Below, piece by piece: positions 13,537 to 28,900 of a stretch of 64,000 nt of DNA (the stretch's first letter is position 1; each line of letters starts with the position of its first letter). The notes beneath the pieces are model-generated. The model worked only from the letters and a program-made list of their open reading frames with translations. It searched no databases and was not told where the DNA came from. The position numbers and the translations under genes are program-made. Source of the stretch: Aphis gossypii (taxonomy: Eukaryota > Arthropoda > Insecta > Hemiptera > Aphididae); assembly GCF_020184175.1 (NCBI RefSeq), contig NC_065532.1, positions 43,358,287-43,422,286 of the forward strand, written 5' to 3'.

Positions 13537-16500
13537 GTAAGTTGACTGTTTAACGAAAATTAGTTATACTATGAAAACACAGTGACCGCTAGTTTGTTAT
13601 GTAAATTTCGGGGTCGGAGATCAGGGTAATATTTGATTAATTATTGTTCAAAAGGATCGACGTCAAGTCGATTTATATCGCGAAAAGCAGTTTACTGGTT
13701 TATAATCAGCTTACTTCGTCAAAAATGTAAAATAGTTTTAAAATATACATATTAAACGCGTTATTGAACACAACCTATCAATTATATATCCTAGATTTAA
13801 ATTACTTTGATTTTCATAAATTATTAATATATTATACATTTGCATCATACTTCTGGTAGATTTAATTAAAATTTCAAGTATACGAGTTAATGGTAATATT
13901 ATTTTCATTATTTTTGACTGTGTATTGAGTTCTCTTTTTTACTTAGAAATGTGTATTGTAAGTACATAATAAAAAATATATATTTCTTTTGGACTTAGAT
14001 ACAATAATATTCGATATGAATCAATTAATTTTATTATTATTACTATTGTGATTTTTAATATAAACAAGTTTAAAAATGTACAAATGTTTTCAAAATATTA
14101 TTAATGCTATAATCCCAACTCTTATTGTATGAGAAAAAGAATCAATTACATGTGCTAAGTTTCGGAAAACAATTTAAAATGTCAGTACACAGGTGTTGAG
14201 ATTTTCTGATTAGAGCTGAGGTTATATAAAAGATTAAAGACGTTTTAAAGATTTATGATTCTACAAAATAGTGCGTACATTTTATGTACATTATATATCT
14301 ATAGAGCAAGCAAGCTGTTCCACACAATATCTTATCGTATCATATTTTAAATTAACTAACTAGTCTCTGGATTTTGGACACAAACACCTTAGAATAATAC
14401 ATTAATCTTATACAACTAGGTACTTCCATTAATTTTTTTTCGACATTAAATTATTTTAACTAATTAGATTACTCAACTATTCGAGTGTATTGTTAAAATT
14501 AATTAGCTTAGTATTTTCTATTTATATTTTAACTTTATAACGTCAGATTTAACAATATATGTTCGTAAGCACACGAGTTCTACTCATATTAATAATATCA
14601 CAATATCTAGAATGTACATTGTGTACATTTTTCTTAATTTTATAGTATTAAAGATTACATATAAGTTCGGTTAATGTTTATTTTCATAGATAAACTTGTA
14701 GTTAAGATTGATTAAATTATTGGAATGTTTTTACTTATAGAATACGAGTTTATTGGCATACTCGATTTTTACTATTGCAACTTGGAATAGTTTTTTAGAT
14801 TTTAAACTTACACAATAAAGCGTGTAATACTAATGCAATATATGTTTATCTAGGCATTATGTTTAAAGCTTCAATAAATGTGATATTCACTACGCATACT
14901 TTTTACTCAGAAAAAATTAATTAAATGTCAATAGAAGTTTCTATAAATTGACAATTGTGACTTTTTCTTTTTTGAAATCAATTTAAAACCAATTTTGAAT
15001 GTTTTAAAGAAATATATTAATAATTTATCGGACCTTTAAGCAGATGTTACTTAGACATAAATTAAATTTGATTTACATTATTTCCATTAAAAATAATTGA
15101 ATTCTAAAAAAAATTATCACTTTTTTATAATATTAGTATTTGTTTAAAATCTTGATTATAATTTTTTTTATAAATTAAATACAGTTAATTGTAATTAATG
15201 GTTATAAGAATAAAAAAAAAAAAAAAAAATAGCAAGGGAAATTAATTATATTATCTGTAGTGTTATAATATTGCATATTCTTGTAAAAGTCTTAAAATAT
15301 ATAATATAATTATCAATTTAAAATCATAATAAATAAAAAATTAGTTTAAAAAAATCTAAATCGAAGTTAAAAAAATAAAGACTTACAACAGTATGAATTT
15401 AAAGAAAGAAAATGTCATGAATTATGATTGTTAAACTCGTTTGATGAACATTTCAAATATAAAATTTAGTTAATATTTCTAAAAAAGAACATTTTTAATG
15501 ACATGAATTATTCTTTGAAACTTTAATGATAGTATTATAGAGGAATATATGTCATTTGATTTATTACCAATATAAATTATAGTACTTTCTAGTTTCTATA
15601 AATTATTAAAAATTTAAATTCAATTCCGTACCTATAATGTGCAATCGTATATTGTCTTATAATAATATGATTTATATGAAATAAAACTATAAGCACTATA
15701 GTATTATCTCTAAATTAGATTCAAAGTTTGATATTTTGAAACTTTCTCTACTATTCTTCGACAATAATGATTGAACAACATCATTATAATTACGGGTTTC
15801 ACTGTACAGCGGACAAAACTTAATAGGTACCTCGTTTTGTGAGGACTTTGGCGCTCGAAAAATACTTGGTAGTCTATTTAGTTCGAATGATTTTGACGAC
15901 TCTATCATATTTTTATTCCATTCAGTCTTTAATAAAAAGAGCATCATATTATTTTGTCTCTGCATACATTTTTTTTTATATCACCGTGAGAAATTATATC
16001 GAATGTCTAAAACCACGAGGTAACTGTGCCACAGCGTTTTCGCGTTATAAAATTCTTATAATATTATGATACGTAATTTGTATTGCGGTGCTTTACGAGC
16101 GGGTTTTATGACGTTTTTTTAAAACTGTTTTTTAAATTTTTTTTTACGATATATCACGTTCATAAGTACCTACCGACCGATAATCGTGACAATGTACTTC
16201 ATCGTGATGACAATGCGTCATTATACATGTTTGCACCGGCCAGCCGTATAAAAATTTTTGTGCTCAGTCGTTTAGTCCGTTAGAAAATAATAATAATACC
16301 CATGTAATATTATTATTACAATGTTATGGGCGTAAGTCAGATGTTATGAAACATGTGCGATGCGACAGGGCTCGTTGTTATACAATTTCAAACTCGAAAT
16401 CACTAAGACAATACAGCATATACTAAATTATAGTATATAGATCGCATTATGTTAATTGTTATATTATCGAAATAACGTCTGAAACGCCTTCGATACATAA

Positions 16501-19500
16501 TAATATACACAATATTATTATTATTATTACGTATTTTAATAGGTACTTTAATAATCCTTTCGCTTTCTCGACGCGCATTCACACGCCTCCGACGTTGCAG
16601 CTCAGCGACCGATCATCACTACGCGTTGTTTTAATAAATTACGCGCTGCATGCCGTTTAGCTAGGCTGCAGTAGGTACCTAATATCTACCTATTATAATA
16701 TAGTTTAACGAATTACGTACATACGGTGCTTGCCCGTGCAGAAGTTGTTTCATAGATTAGCCGGATTCGATATTTTTAATTGTTTTTTTTTTGTATTTTT
16801 TTTTCTGAAAATTAAATTATAATAAATATATTATACATGAAGTACTGAAGACGCGAAATAAAATTTCAAAATTTAAATGTAGACGTTGTGAATAATTAGT
16901 TTCGTTCGTGGCGACTTTGGAACACGCGTTTGGTAGACAAATAAGCAAATACATTAAATCCCTGCGATAGAATATAAGAATAATACGATAACCGTTGTGT
17001 TTGGCGAAAAACGAAGACCATTGATGTCAACAATCGTCTGTGAGGTACACTAACTATGTAGTTTTTGTAACGATTTCTGAAATGACGATAACCCGCGCGT
17101 AAATGTACAATAATTATTGCGGTCGGCGATTTAAACTATTGCGGCGTTTGTCGAAACGAGTGGTGTTCAGTTTCATCCTGGTCTAATTTAACGAGAGTTA
17201 GTATACACACAGAATCTTAATCTATAATGACAGGAGTGATTATTTACGAATGGATTAGAATTCTTAAGAAACGCGAAATACGACGATGGTATTAACAACG
17301 TATTAAGATAATTGTTATTTATTTATTTATTTTTTTTTTTGAAAATATCAGTTATACAATCAATTTATAATTATCACGGTTTTTAAATATAATGATGTAT
17401 ATGATTACAATTAATAATTATGCAGTTGACGTGTGATTTACTTAAAATTTACAGTTTTTAAATAACAAAAAAAAAAAAAAAAAATGAGAGAATCATTATA
17501 ATATTATAATTATCTTAATTATTATAATTTATAATAAGTACCCATTGAATGGATTCGGATATGCGTGATAGTGTGCACATATTGTGTATAATGCGCTGCG
17601 AGTTTATTATGCAAATATATGAGTAGCTAGCTGGCACAAGAATATTGTATTTATAATATCGTATAACAGTCGGTCTGAAAAGCTATCCAATTTATAAAGC
17701 TGAGAATTTGTATAAGTATATCGGAATTCAGTATTATCTCTTCAAAGTATTTGTACCATGGACAATTCTAAATTTATTCAAAAAATCTGTGTTTGTCAAA
17801 ATTTGTGTGACACCTATATTGAATGATAAATAATGTTATTTAGAAATAGTAAAACATCAAAGTCATAATACAATTTACAAACATAAATAAATAGAAAATG
17901 TGTTTACCACGAGAGTTTAGAAAATTAATGTCTAAAGTTTATCCTATATAATAGGTACATAATATTTTAACTGATACTATGACGTTCAACTATTTAGCAT
18001 ACACTAAACAATGTACTTTGAGTTTGAACTTTGCGGCATTTCAAAAATATAAATAACACTGTGAGACGTCAAAAGGATTAACAAAATTTTAATACATATT
18101 AAATACAAATATTTTTACCATCAAATATTATTATTATTTATTTTAACAAAAACCCAACTAAAGTTAATAAATAATAATATGAAATCAAGTGACAATCTCC
18201 ACAATGTGCTTAGGTATATATGCGTTATCCGTTAGCGGGTATATCGTTATTAATTATAAGGCACTTTTGTCTATCCCTTTTCGATCATGTCCAGACCAAG
18301 TTAACGCAAAACGTATATAAATCGCTAAATTAATATTTTTGATGATGAATAAAAAGTGCATTTATATCATAATAAGTAGTTTTTAAAAGATTAGATAACG
18401 CTGTACAAAAAACGTCGATACAAATCATCTCTAGCTTATTGAAATTATATAAAATTACCCTACATTTTTAGATTTTTTTTTATAAACTACCACAATATAA
18501 ATAATTTCTGTACAAAAATAATACAATACCTACTATAATGTGTATTGACGATTTTGGTTTTTAAAAATTTACACTGGTGTGAATACAGTGATAGTTTTGA
18601 GTGTATATAGAGGGCGGCTCCTTAAAAAAATGTATGCGATTAAGGAAATTAATATAAGAGTAGTATTTTAATTTGTAAACAGTATACAATATTCTTGTAA
18701 CGATGATTGAAAAATAGATTATTATTTAGGTTTGAATATTTATATAATATGACTTGCGCGTAGACGTGTTTTAACTTAGATCTTTATAACGCGTTGTCAC
18801 CGAACAAGACGTAAATATAGTTTACACTTTTGTAAAGTTTCCGTATCAAGACTACGGGTTAACGTTATACCGTATAATAAAAGGCGTAGTCGAACTTTCA
18901 CAGCTAGCTATAGTGCGACTTCTTGCACGCGATAATGTCGTCTTCTATTTTATTATACAGGATATATATATATAAGTATATAGATATAAACTTTATAATA
19001 ACTCATCATATATTCGGAGTTATGAGAGTGGTAGAGAGGGTACGTCCTCGACTGACAAAATGCGACCGTATAGGAGTTTTGACTTTGGCAGTGGCAGCGA
19101 TTTGCCCCGCGTTCATTAATCATTCGACGGTGATTTTACCAAGCCCATATTATATGTATATAATATATATATTTCACAATCATTACGGAGTTACGTCCCG
19201 TAATCGGTTCTCATCGGACGATTGCGACACGTCCAGTAAATGAGAGGGGAGGTGTGAGACTAGACGGCAAACTAGGGAGACAAGGATAAATATGGTTCTA
19301 AAGATGGGCTACTATACACGATTATATCAGATAACGAGGCCGCTAAAAGATTTACAACGAGCGCTTATTATACAACATTATGACGTTTGACTTGTCGTAG
19401 TAGTCTGTCGAAGAAGACGAAGAAGATGCGACGTACATGTTGTGAAACTCTGAGTAGCTGGTGATAGGTACCTATACGCGTTGCCCGTACAGTATACACT

Positions 19501-22500
19501 ATATTATACGAATGTTACTGTAAGGATTATGAATAATTTAAACGCGTTTATAAATGTCAAGGACGCGAACGGCGATCCGGCCGATTATATACGGTATAGA
19601 CCGACATCGAAAAAAAAAAAAATACTTTTTGAGTAGAACAAGATTATTGTTGTCGAGAGGTCGAGCACGGGAATCATATTATATAGCGCACACATATTAT
19701 AACGAGAGATGCGTAGCTATAAATAAATCCCAATTATCTATGTTGACTATAAAATGTGTTAACTTACACAAACTATTGTGCGAGTTTTCACCCAATGAAA
19801 TAAGTTCGGCCACTTGTAAACACAGTTCCTTAGTAATGAGACGCATAAAAACCCGGGTAAAACTTTTGCAATAACACTCTTTCGACAACAAACACCGAAA
19901 ATAACTAAGCTAAACTATTTATTAATGGAGAAATAATTAATAAAATTTTTAAATCTTCAAAGTTTTAGGAAGCGTCCAAACTATACCGGCGCTTGAGCTA
20001 TATTTTTTTTCAGTCTATATTATTGAGAAGGAAAGTTCTACAATATACATTTTTAGATCATTAGTTTTACCTCGAAAAAGCACTTGATAGACACGGTATT
20101 AATAATACACTTAGATAAACACGTGTTAAGGGAAAAACAATTTTTATTGAGTGAGATTGTTTTGAAGGAGAATATTGAGTATGGAAATGTTAGTTTACAT
20201 CCAATAGATATCAGTGGATTTCTGTATTCATCGGTTTCAAAAAAAAAAAAAAAATTATCGAAGATATAGATACGTGCTACTATGGCAACGGCGACAGCAT
20301 AATTTATTACACGAATGTATAGGTACCTACAGTTTTTGTAATGAAAATGATAGTTTTATGCGACTGTGAGTGATGTTTCGCGAATACATATAATATGTGT
20401 GTGTGTGTGTATATGTGATATACGACTAGTGAGGGTTGAACGGATATATGTACCTACTATCTATAGTGTATATATATATATATTAAACATAGGTAAACAT
20501 ATATTATATATTCGTCTACAGCCGTCGTCGGTATTATGATAAACGCGCTCCGGCCGCCGGGGAAGTTTTTGTCAATTTCACCGAGCACGTGGTTCGAAGT
20601 TTCTAAGTTTCCGCACCGGAAACATTCGTATTCTCGTTCGTCCGTGTACCACACGGTATGAATTATCCGGTGGTTTCACCAAGTGACAATATATATGCAT
20701 ATAATATATTATAACAGTCGAAAACTAGTACTTACATAGAAAATAGTATGAACATTGTCTGACTGAATATAATAGCGAGTGCGTCAATGATTTCGCGCTT
20801 TGTGCAAAATTATTGATTTTAATAATAAACCTATTCTAGATGCGATTTATATTATAATGTTCATGATTTCTGGTTAATATTGTAATACGCATAAACGTGG
20901 AAATCTATTGATTTTTTTCCATGCGGATCATATTATAATATCGGAAGTAAATAGAATAAAACGTGATATACCAAATTTGTGTGTTTCAAAATATTATAAA
21001 TTATTATAGTCCATATTATAGTAATTAATGTGAATAAACAACTAGATAATTGCGGTAAGATAATATTATTATAATTAATGCCAGTGGCTGATGTTGGTTT
21101 TTGGTTTTTGAGACATTTTAGACTTTTTATTTTTACATAATTTTATTTTAATTTTATTCAGATGTATTTTTATCAATTATTTCTTAAAAACAAAAACAAA
21201 AGTAATTTTATTGTAAAAAACAAGATTTAAAAAAATACAAATATATTAACTGTATGTTATTTAATATTTAAACAATTTAAAAGGTATTTAACAAAAAAAT
21301 AAGTTCATTGTGCGAATTTAGGTCATATACTAATTACATTTTTTTTTGTTTTTGCAAGGGTTGTTTCATAAGTATTTTATTGCACCAACATCTGGGTATT
21401 AATTATTTTGATAATATACATTCTACCTATGTTTCATTATTTAAAGTGCACTAGCCACATTTATTTTTCCGTAGATTTAAGAATTTTTATACTCGTATTC
21501 TTTGACGTGCAGACATAGCGATTTTGACATTTCAGATAGTATTAATATAATTATGATTAAAAATGACGGTTTGTCGAGTGGTTTTTTTCGTCATGTGCTT
21601 TTGATCGGTGAACATTTTAATAATTTACATAAAATATGAAATAAAATGAAAACTGTGTTGACAAGCGTTGGATTTGATGTAAGATCTAATACAAAATAAT
21701 TACCTAACTTCCTTTAAAAATCAAAACTATTCATTGAAACTCAATTTCATCAAAAACTCAATGTAAAGAATTATAATACAAAATCATGGATGTACTGATG
21801 TACATAATATTATATCTGATACCGATCATCTCAACTGCTGATGTTTTATATATTATATTATTCAATAAAATAATAAAAATTAAATTAGGCATGAAGAATC
21901 ATGTCGTTTTTTTGGTTTCAACATTATAGAAACGTATTATTGTTGAACGAATAATAATTAAAACTCAATTTTGCTGTGGTGTTCATAGTTTTTTTCACTT
22001 GTTTCGTATTTTTCTTTTTTATTGACACATAGTGATTATATGCGCTGTAAATTAAACGTTTATTTATATTATAATATTATTTTTAATCGACATAAAAATC
22101 TTCTAAACAACACTAAAGCGACAACAATGAAAAATTGAACAAATTATATCGAAAGGGAAAGTTAAATTATATTATTATAATAAATTTATTCCAGTAATAT
22201 ATTAAAAATATACATATGGTTCTCAATTTTTTTTATAAAATGGCATAATGGCTCAGTATACCAGTATTTTGGCAACGTTTCGCTCTCATTTTTTTCCTTT
22301 TAACAAAAATAAAACTCGTTATGTACGATAAGTCGATAAATCGAATTTTGACCTAACGCCATACTATTTTTTCTTTTATTTCTGAAGCCGATTTTTTTTT
22401 TAGGTAAGTAGGTACAACAACATTATGTCGCTTGTCCCCTTATTGTGAAACAAAATGCGTCATATGCGTAATATATTTTATTGTCTCGTAAAAAACAACG

Positions 22501-25500
22501 TTTTGTTAACATACTTACAATTTTACAGATGATATTCATACTCGAACGGGTTATATACCGTCGAAGTCCCTAATAAATCATTGATCCTTATGACGTTAAT
22601 ATAAACGCAACTTGAACGAGTATTAATACTACTATCATCAAAGAAATCTTGATTTCCACAATAAATTAAAATTACGTCATCTAAACATATCTATATAAAT
22701 TATTGTAATTCAATTCGGTAATGTTCGGCGTTGTTAAAGTGTATTATATAACTGATTATAATATAACTGGTTATTTGTGTTGGAATCAAACCGTACACGG
22801 ACAATTTCGGGTCAACGAAATCAACCAATTTCTGATAAAACCTCTAGATACGGTCTCGTATTCGAAAATATTATACCAATTCTATTAAAGTTAACACCAA
22901 GGTTAGATTAATTCATTCAAATTTTTGGGCTGCAGATATTGTAGGTCGTGAACTTACGCGGCTCATCGTGTCGGACAACTTTTAGAATGTCATTTTTTCC
23001 GATCGATAAACTTGTTTAAATTATTTGACATTAGTCACTGTTCGTTCGACTATTGTTAGTGGGTAGTTACTGTACGCGCCACGTGTTGACTATTATAAAT
23101 TCTCTTTACAGTGATAAGGAAAGCCATACCAATTTATCACGTTCAGAGTATATGCATTACAATAATTTGTACAGTAGTTGTCATGTTTATGTCGACGTAT
23201 ATTGACACACGACAAACATATTGGATTAGTTCGTTATCGCAACATATATTCTGGCTGTACATTTACTAGAAAAAGAAACCCGAGTTTGCTGCGACGGCGG
23301 GCAAAACGAGATATGGACTTTGGTAAAAAAAAAAAAAAAATACGAGGAACACAAACACACAATAATAAGTTCACCGAACGGGATTAAAATGAAATCGACA
23401 AATTGAAAAGCTAATTTTGTCCGTGATAGTTTTAACGATAGCGTGGACTCTGTTTTGTACTTGTACGATCCAATTACTTATAATATGTTACACATACATA
23501 TAAATCTTCGCGTTGGCCGGTTTTTATGTACTTTTAATTGTTCAATCGTGTGTAAAAAAAAATAATAAATATCTTTTTAGCAAGAGGTATTGTTAAGCAG
23601 ACAAAAAAAACCACAAAACTAAAATATTAATGGAACTTCATTACATTTTTTAAAATAGACGTTTTCTCCATTATTACGGGTCACTTTTAGGTATACTCGT
23701 TTTAGTAAATCTTATACTTAATTAAGGATTATTTCGATCGTTTTTATCAAAACCTTAAGATTAAATTATAATTCACGAGATTTGAATTTAAATAACCGAA
23801 AAATAAAATAAAGATATATATATATATATATATATATTTATTTATATACATAAAATGTTTACTTTTCCTGGCTTAATAGTTAAAATATAATATTATGATA
23901 TAATTATATTAATCAATTAAGCCTATAAAAGATTATTAAGACATTAAAAAAATAAATAAAATAAAAGATTAGGTACAGTTTTTACTCTAAATTAAAATTT
24001 TTTTTTAACCTTGAAAAACATATTAAGTTGAAAATGTTAAACACTAGTTTTAAACGAAACCGTAAATTCCACTTTATAGTTTCATGTACATATTTTTATA
24101 TAAACTGAAATGTGATGATTAATTTGGAGTTAAAATTCCCTATATTATTTAAGCTTTAGTATATAGTAACGACCAAATTGTTGATTTCTTTTTTTTTTTC
24201 TTAAATAGTTTGAACGTAATTTTTGATGGAATCACCGATAGCTGTATAATGATAATATTATAAAAAACTCATCAAATAATCTCGTGATTTACGTCTGTAT
24301 TACGCACGGGCACGGGGAAAGTGGTCGAACGCACTACGTTTCACTTTTGATATTTGGCAAAAATCATTTGATGTCTATATAAAAATGCTCACAAACAGTA
24401 CCATTATTATGGTTAAAAAGTATTACTGAAAGATTGCTTTATGGTGGGTCAGCGATTTTGGCGCAAAATATTAGGTGGCCATCACAAATAACGTTCAGAC
24501 CAAGGTATTATAGAATATTCATGGCTGTGTTTTTTTTTTTAAATAAAATATCCTAATAATATAAATTTGACTGAATTTTGTCGAAAGCTTAAAAAGTACT
24601 TGAATTCTCTAAAATTTTTTCGAGATCAAAGTTAAAGGTTCTATATGACCTACACGCTAACTGGAATGTATTACGCGTATGGATTTCCTCGAATACTTAC
24701 TGGAATCAAGTCTAAGAAATTTAAGGCTCTTATACGCGCTTAAAAATGTGAAACGCGTTTCCTAAAGCGAAATTTTACTCCTTAATAATATGTTTAATAT
24801 TCTCATTAATTATGTCGCGACGACGACGTTGTCTCGGGGGAGCAAATATTTTTTTGGGTCACGTCTGTTTTTCTTAACAGATAATACTCCACATCGGAAG
24901 AAAACAAAACTGCAGTATAATATTCTCGACGATGATTGTAATTTGTTCGAAATCGTAAACAAGAAAACGACTCGATTTTCAGTTTAGTGTTTTTAGTTGT
25001 GGTACTTTTAAGGATGCGCGTTCAGAGAACGTTGAATAATTGCAATTGCGATTTTATATTATATATACCACAGCGAGAATCGAGACTTGCACCGTTGTAA
25101 ACGTCGACACATCCAGTCAAAATATTTATGAACGTTTTGACGTTTATTCTATCGTTCCAAAAACCATTCGATTTTCACGCGTTTGACCCTGTATAATATA
25201 TACACACACACGCAGACGTACATACATATTATAATAGATTTTACCTATATATGTTTAGTTATTATAATACGACCGGTTTGTCGAATTAAATATTTGTTAA
25301 GTCGTCGTCCGAGTGACGTTAATGCCCACGCCCGTCGATCGCCGCATTAAATTTGCCAAAGACCAATATCGAATCGTGCGGTATCTTCTTACAAATTATT
25401 TAGCTACCTGCAGGCTGCAGCGCGTATTATGATGCTATTATAGTACGACTTGCGTACGAAACCCACGTGCACGCGTGCACATTTATTCCGCCGACACTGA

Positions 25501-25918
25501 ACGGTGTCGTACGTAAACGTATAATCGCGTATGGTCAACGGACTCGAGGCCAAAGTATCATCCCGAAAGAGACGGGTTTTTTTTTCTTCGAATTATTATT
25601 ATTATTTCGCAGATGGTTTGTAGGTACGTATTATTATTATAAGCTTCATCGGTGGCGACCGCGTTCGCAGCCTCTCTCGCACGCGAATTACGTCACGCGT
25701 GCGTCCTCGGCGCCCTCGGGGGAGACGTGGTAGTGGCCGTAGTATTGCGATTTATACGGCCGGCGGAATAATATTAATGATAAATAAATAAAAATTCGTC
25801 TCGTTATGTGTTCACCGTCGATCGTTCGAAAAAGTCTCGATCGAACACTTTTATTATATAGGTACACTATTGCCGCCGCCGCCGCGTCGTGTTCCTTTCA
25901 CGTTTTATCGCGTATACG

Positions 25919-25950
<32 letters not shown>

Positions 25951-28900
25951 CACACACACAACGATATTATAATAACGTCGTGTACGCACGACCTTTGACC
26001 CGGACCCGGACTGGAAGAGTTTAAAACCTATCTACGTCGCCGCACTTTTCCTTTCCGCCGATACACGTGTACAAGTACTACACCGGCGCGTCGTGCGAGA
26101 GGAACTATATAATATATTACAATATTATACCTATGCAGCTGGTTAAATGGGCAATCATTTTACCCTCTGTTTCTCCGCGATAATAATGCCTTCGATCTTC
26201 GTGGTGGCGGGGGAATACCTTTGATTCGTACCGTCGCGCGTCGGCGCTTTCTCCGCGACCGGAAACAATATATTTAATATACGTGGGTGACTATATAGGT
26301 ATATTAGTATATGATAATATTATGGCTGCCGTCGTTCCTCCTTTATTTTTTCGTTTTCGTCGATACACGATAATAATATTATTATGGTTTTGCGGTGCCA
26401 TATCAAACGATTATATCGGTTTGTTTTCTCAGTCACGCGTATATTATGTGTGTACAATACGTATTATATGTATGTATATAGAGATATTATTATCATCGCC
26501 AGAATTGCACCGCGGTTCAAGTGCTGTATACATTCCAGTCCGTCATTTGTCGACGCCTATGCCGCCGCCGCCGACAAACGATTCTTAAACGTCGTGTTAT
26601 ATTTCACCACTTATTTACGAGCGATGTACTTGTAACACAATATTATTATCATAAAACGCGTTGTTCTTTCAGTCCGATGGATCGTTTACGACTAAAGTAC
26701 ACGCTTCCATTTGCAGACCACAGTGCCCATATAATATAGTAATAAAAATAATACGGATGATATGTCGAGTGTACGAGATACATATTATTGTATTCGGACT
26801 TGTCTGTTTGTAGGTTTATTAAATCGTTCTTTATTGATAATTTTTGTAAAATTATTATTGTAATAATATTCTTATTAAATGTAGGTACCTATCTACATTA
26901 TTTGGACTTTTTTCAAATTAATGACGCGCAGTTCAATGCATAATAATTTACAATATTAAATGCTAAAATAAACAAGTCAGTAGGTGAATCTAAATGTGTT
27001 ATTCGAATATTTTTTTTGTTAATACCCTTTGTGAGATTATGGCTTTATGGTTATAATATATCATTGGTTGTCAAAGTTCTTACCGTTCGTTATCTTATAT
27101 TTAGCTCGCCAAATTTGTATTACCTATTTATTTATTGTTTGCGTTATATACTATACATGTATTTAAAGTTTTCTCCATTACTACAACTTCGACGAACATG
27201 CCCATTTCAGTAAACGATAATCGTTTTGAGCCAAACGTCGACCATAATATAATATATTATGAGTCATTCAACAGAAAATTTGACCAAAAATGGTTAAGGT
27301 TAATATTTTTAACTATAATTATACGCAGTTAGAGACACATGATTATATAGTTTTTGTGAATTTCTTAGAATTTGAACTATACTTAGGTCAAAACGTATGT
27401 TTTTTTAGTTTTTTTTTAATCCATACCTATTAAAATGTATTATTTTTATTTAAATATATATTTAAACTAAAATTTCTGACAATATAAATAATGAAGAGAT
27501 TAAGTATTCATTTTAAAACTAAAATTAAAATGATCTTTATAATATTATAAATAAATATGCTGACCAAACAATTTTTAATCTTTAAATTAATTGCAATAGT
27601 ATTTTATTGTTCAAATATATTTCCCTATAACTGTCTGAAAAAATGTGACTACGGTAATCTTTAATAAGCCGAAAAAATAAAATAAAAATATATATAGGTA
27701 TATAGTATCCAAAAGTATGTTAAATTTAAAAGCTTAAATAATCTTAATAAATTGAACAAAATACATAAATGTCTGTGTTTTATAAAAAAATAAAAACAAT
27801 AATCCAGCCTTTAAAAAAATTTTCATATTATAAAGAAAGCATAAAAACCGCAATGAGATTGTCGTTTATCAAATTGATTATACGACAATTCGAGTGTAAC
27901 TATAAATACTATAGTATGTTATACTAATTACCAGTATGTTTTATTATAATATTTATAAATTAACTTTAGTAACGAATATGTCCAACGATTATTTCTCTCA
28001 CCACCACTTGCTCACATTTTTGCGATGAATAATAATTATCGATTGAGATTGGTTATTCTTATGATTTTTTTTTTCAGTTGTCTTTATCGACAATATTTTT
28101 TATTTTTATTATTTTTTTTTAATAAGTGATCAATTATTTATATTATCATATGTTTGTTTTATAGGCTGACGGATCGCTACTGGACGTTGGCTTGGACCCC
28201 GCCAAAGATGATTCCGGGGTAATAATGATGAACTCCGCCATGGCCGATCGGTTCGTGCGCCAGAGCGATTATGGGCATGAAAACGGCGTCGAGCACAGGG
28301 TGCAACTCAAGGGCATCCGCGTGGATTGCGGCGCCGCGTCAGCGAACGGAGTCATAGCTGTGGAAATTGAATTCCTGGAACCGTTCAACGGCGTGATCTA
28401 CAGCAAAGGTCGACACGACGACCCCAAATGCAGGTGAGTGCACAACGAAAGTCCTTTACTGAAGCATGGTGGAGGGAGGAAGAATACTATGTCCTTATGT
28501 TTTAATTCCATACAAATCTATAATTTTTACACGATTTCGGGTTCATTACTAATCAACGAAATTATACATATTATTTATTGTTTTGTTGAATTATATTTTC
28601 ATATTTTAGTATAGACTATTAACGTTATCATTTATATTTGTTCTAATATTATTTTTTTAATCAGCCAATGGTTGTATTGTACACAGCCCATCATAAAAAT
28701 AAATAAATAAATAAATAAAAACGATTTTTTTTTTAAGTTACCTTACCATAAAAATTACTACAATCACACAACATAAAAACTTTAAATAGGTAATAATAAA
28801 ATATAAATTTTACGATGTATGCCGTCGACATTTTAGAAAACGAACGCATTTTATTTAGTTCTGTAAGTACCAGGAAATTAATTTTATTTTATTGATCATC

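Larger units (their letters stand above)
13537..28164 (+). other. Intron 2 of the ZP gene (14.6 kb)
   Basis: This very long phase-0 intron separates the signal-peptide exon from the ZP domain. It is mostly AT-rich with poly(A) tracts (15212-15229, 17467-17484) and a TA array (23814-23837). A CpG-rich block lies at about 25300-26320. Several short stop-free stretches occur in GC-balanced patches (18935-19243, 19554-19891, 20457-20654) but none resembles a family I know. The acceptor TTTTATAG ends at 28164. Confidence 0.85.
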
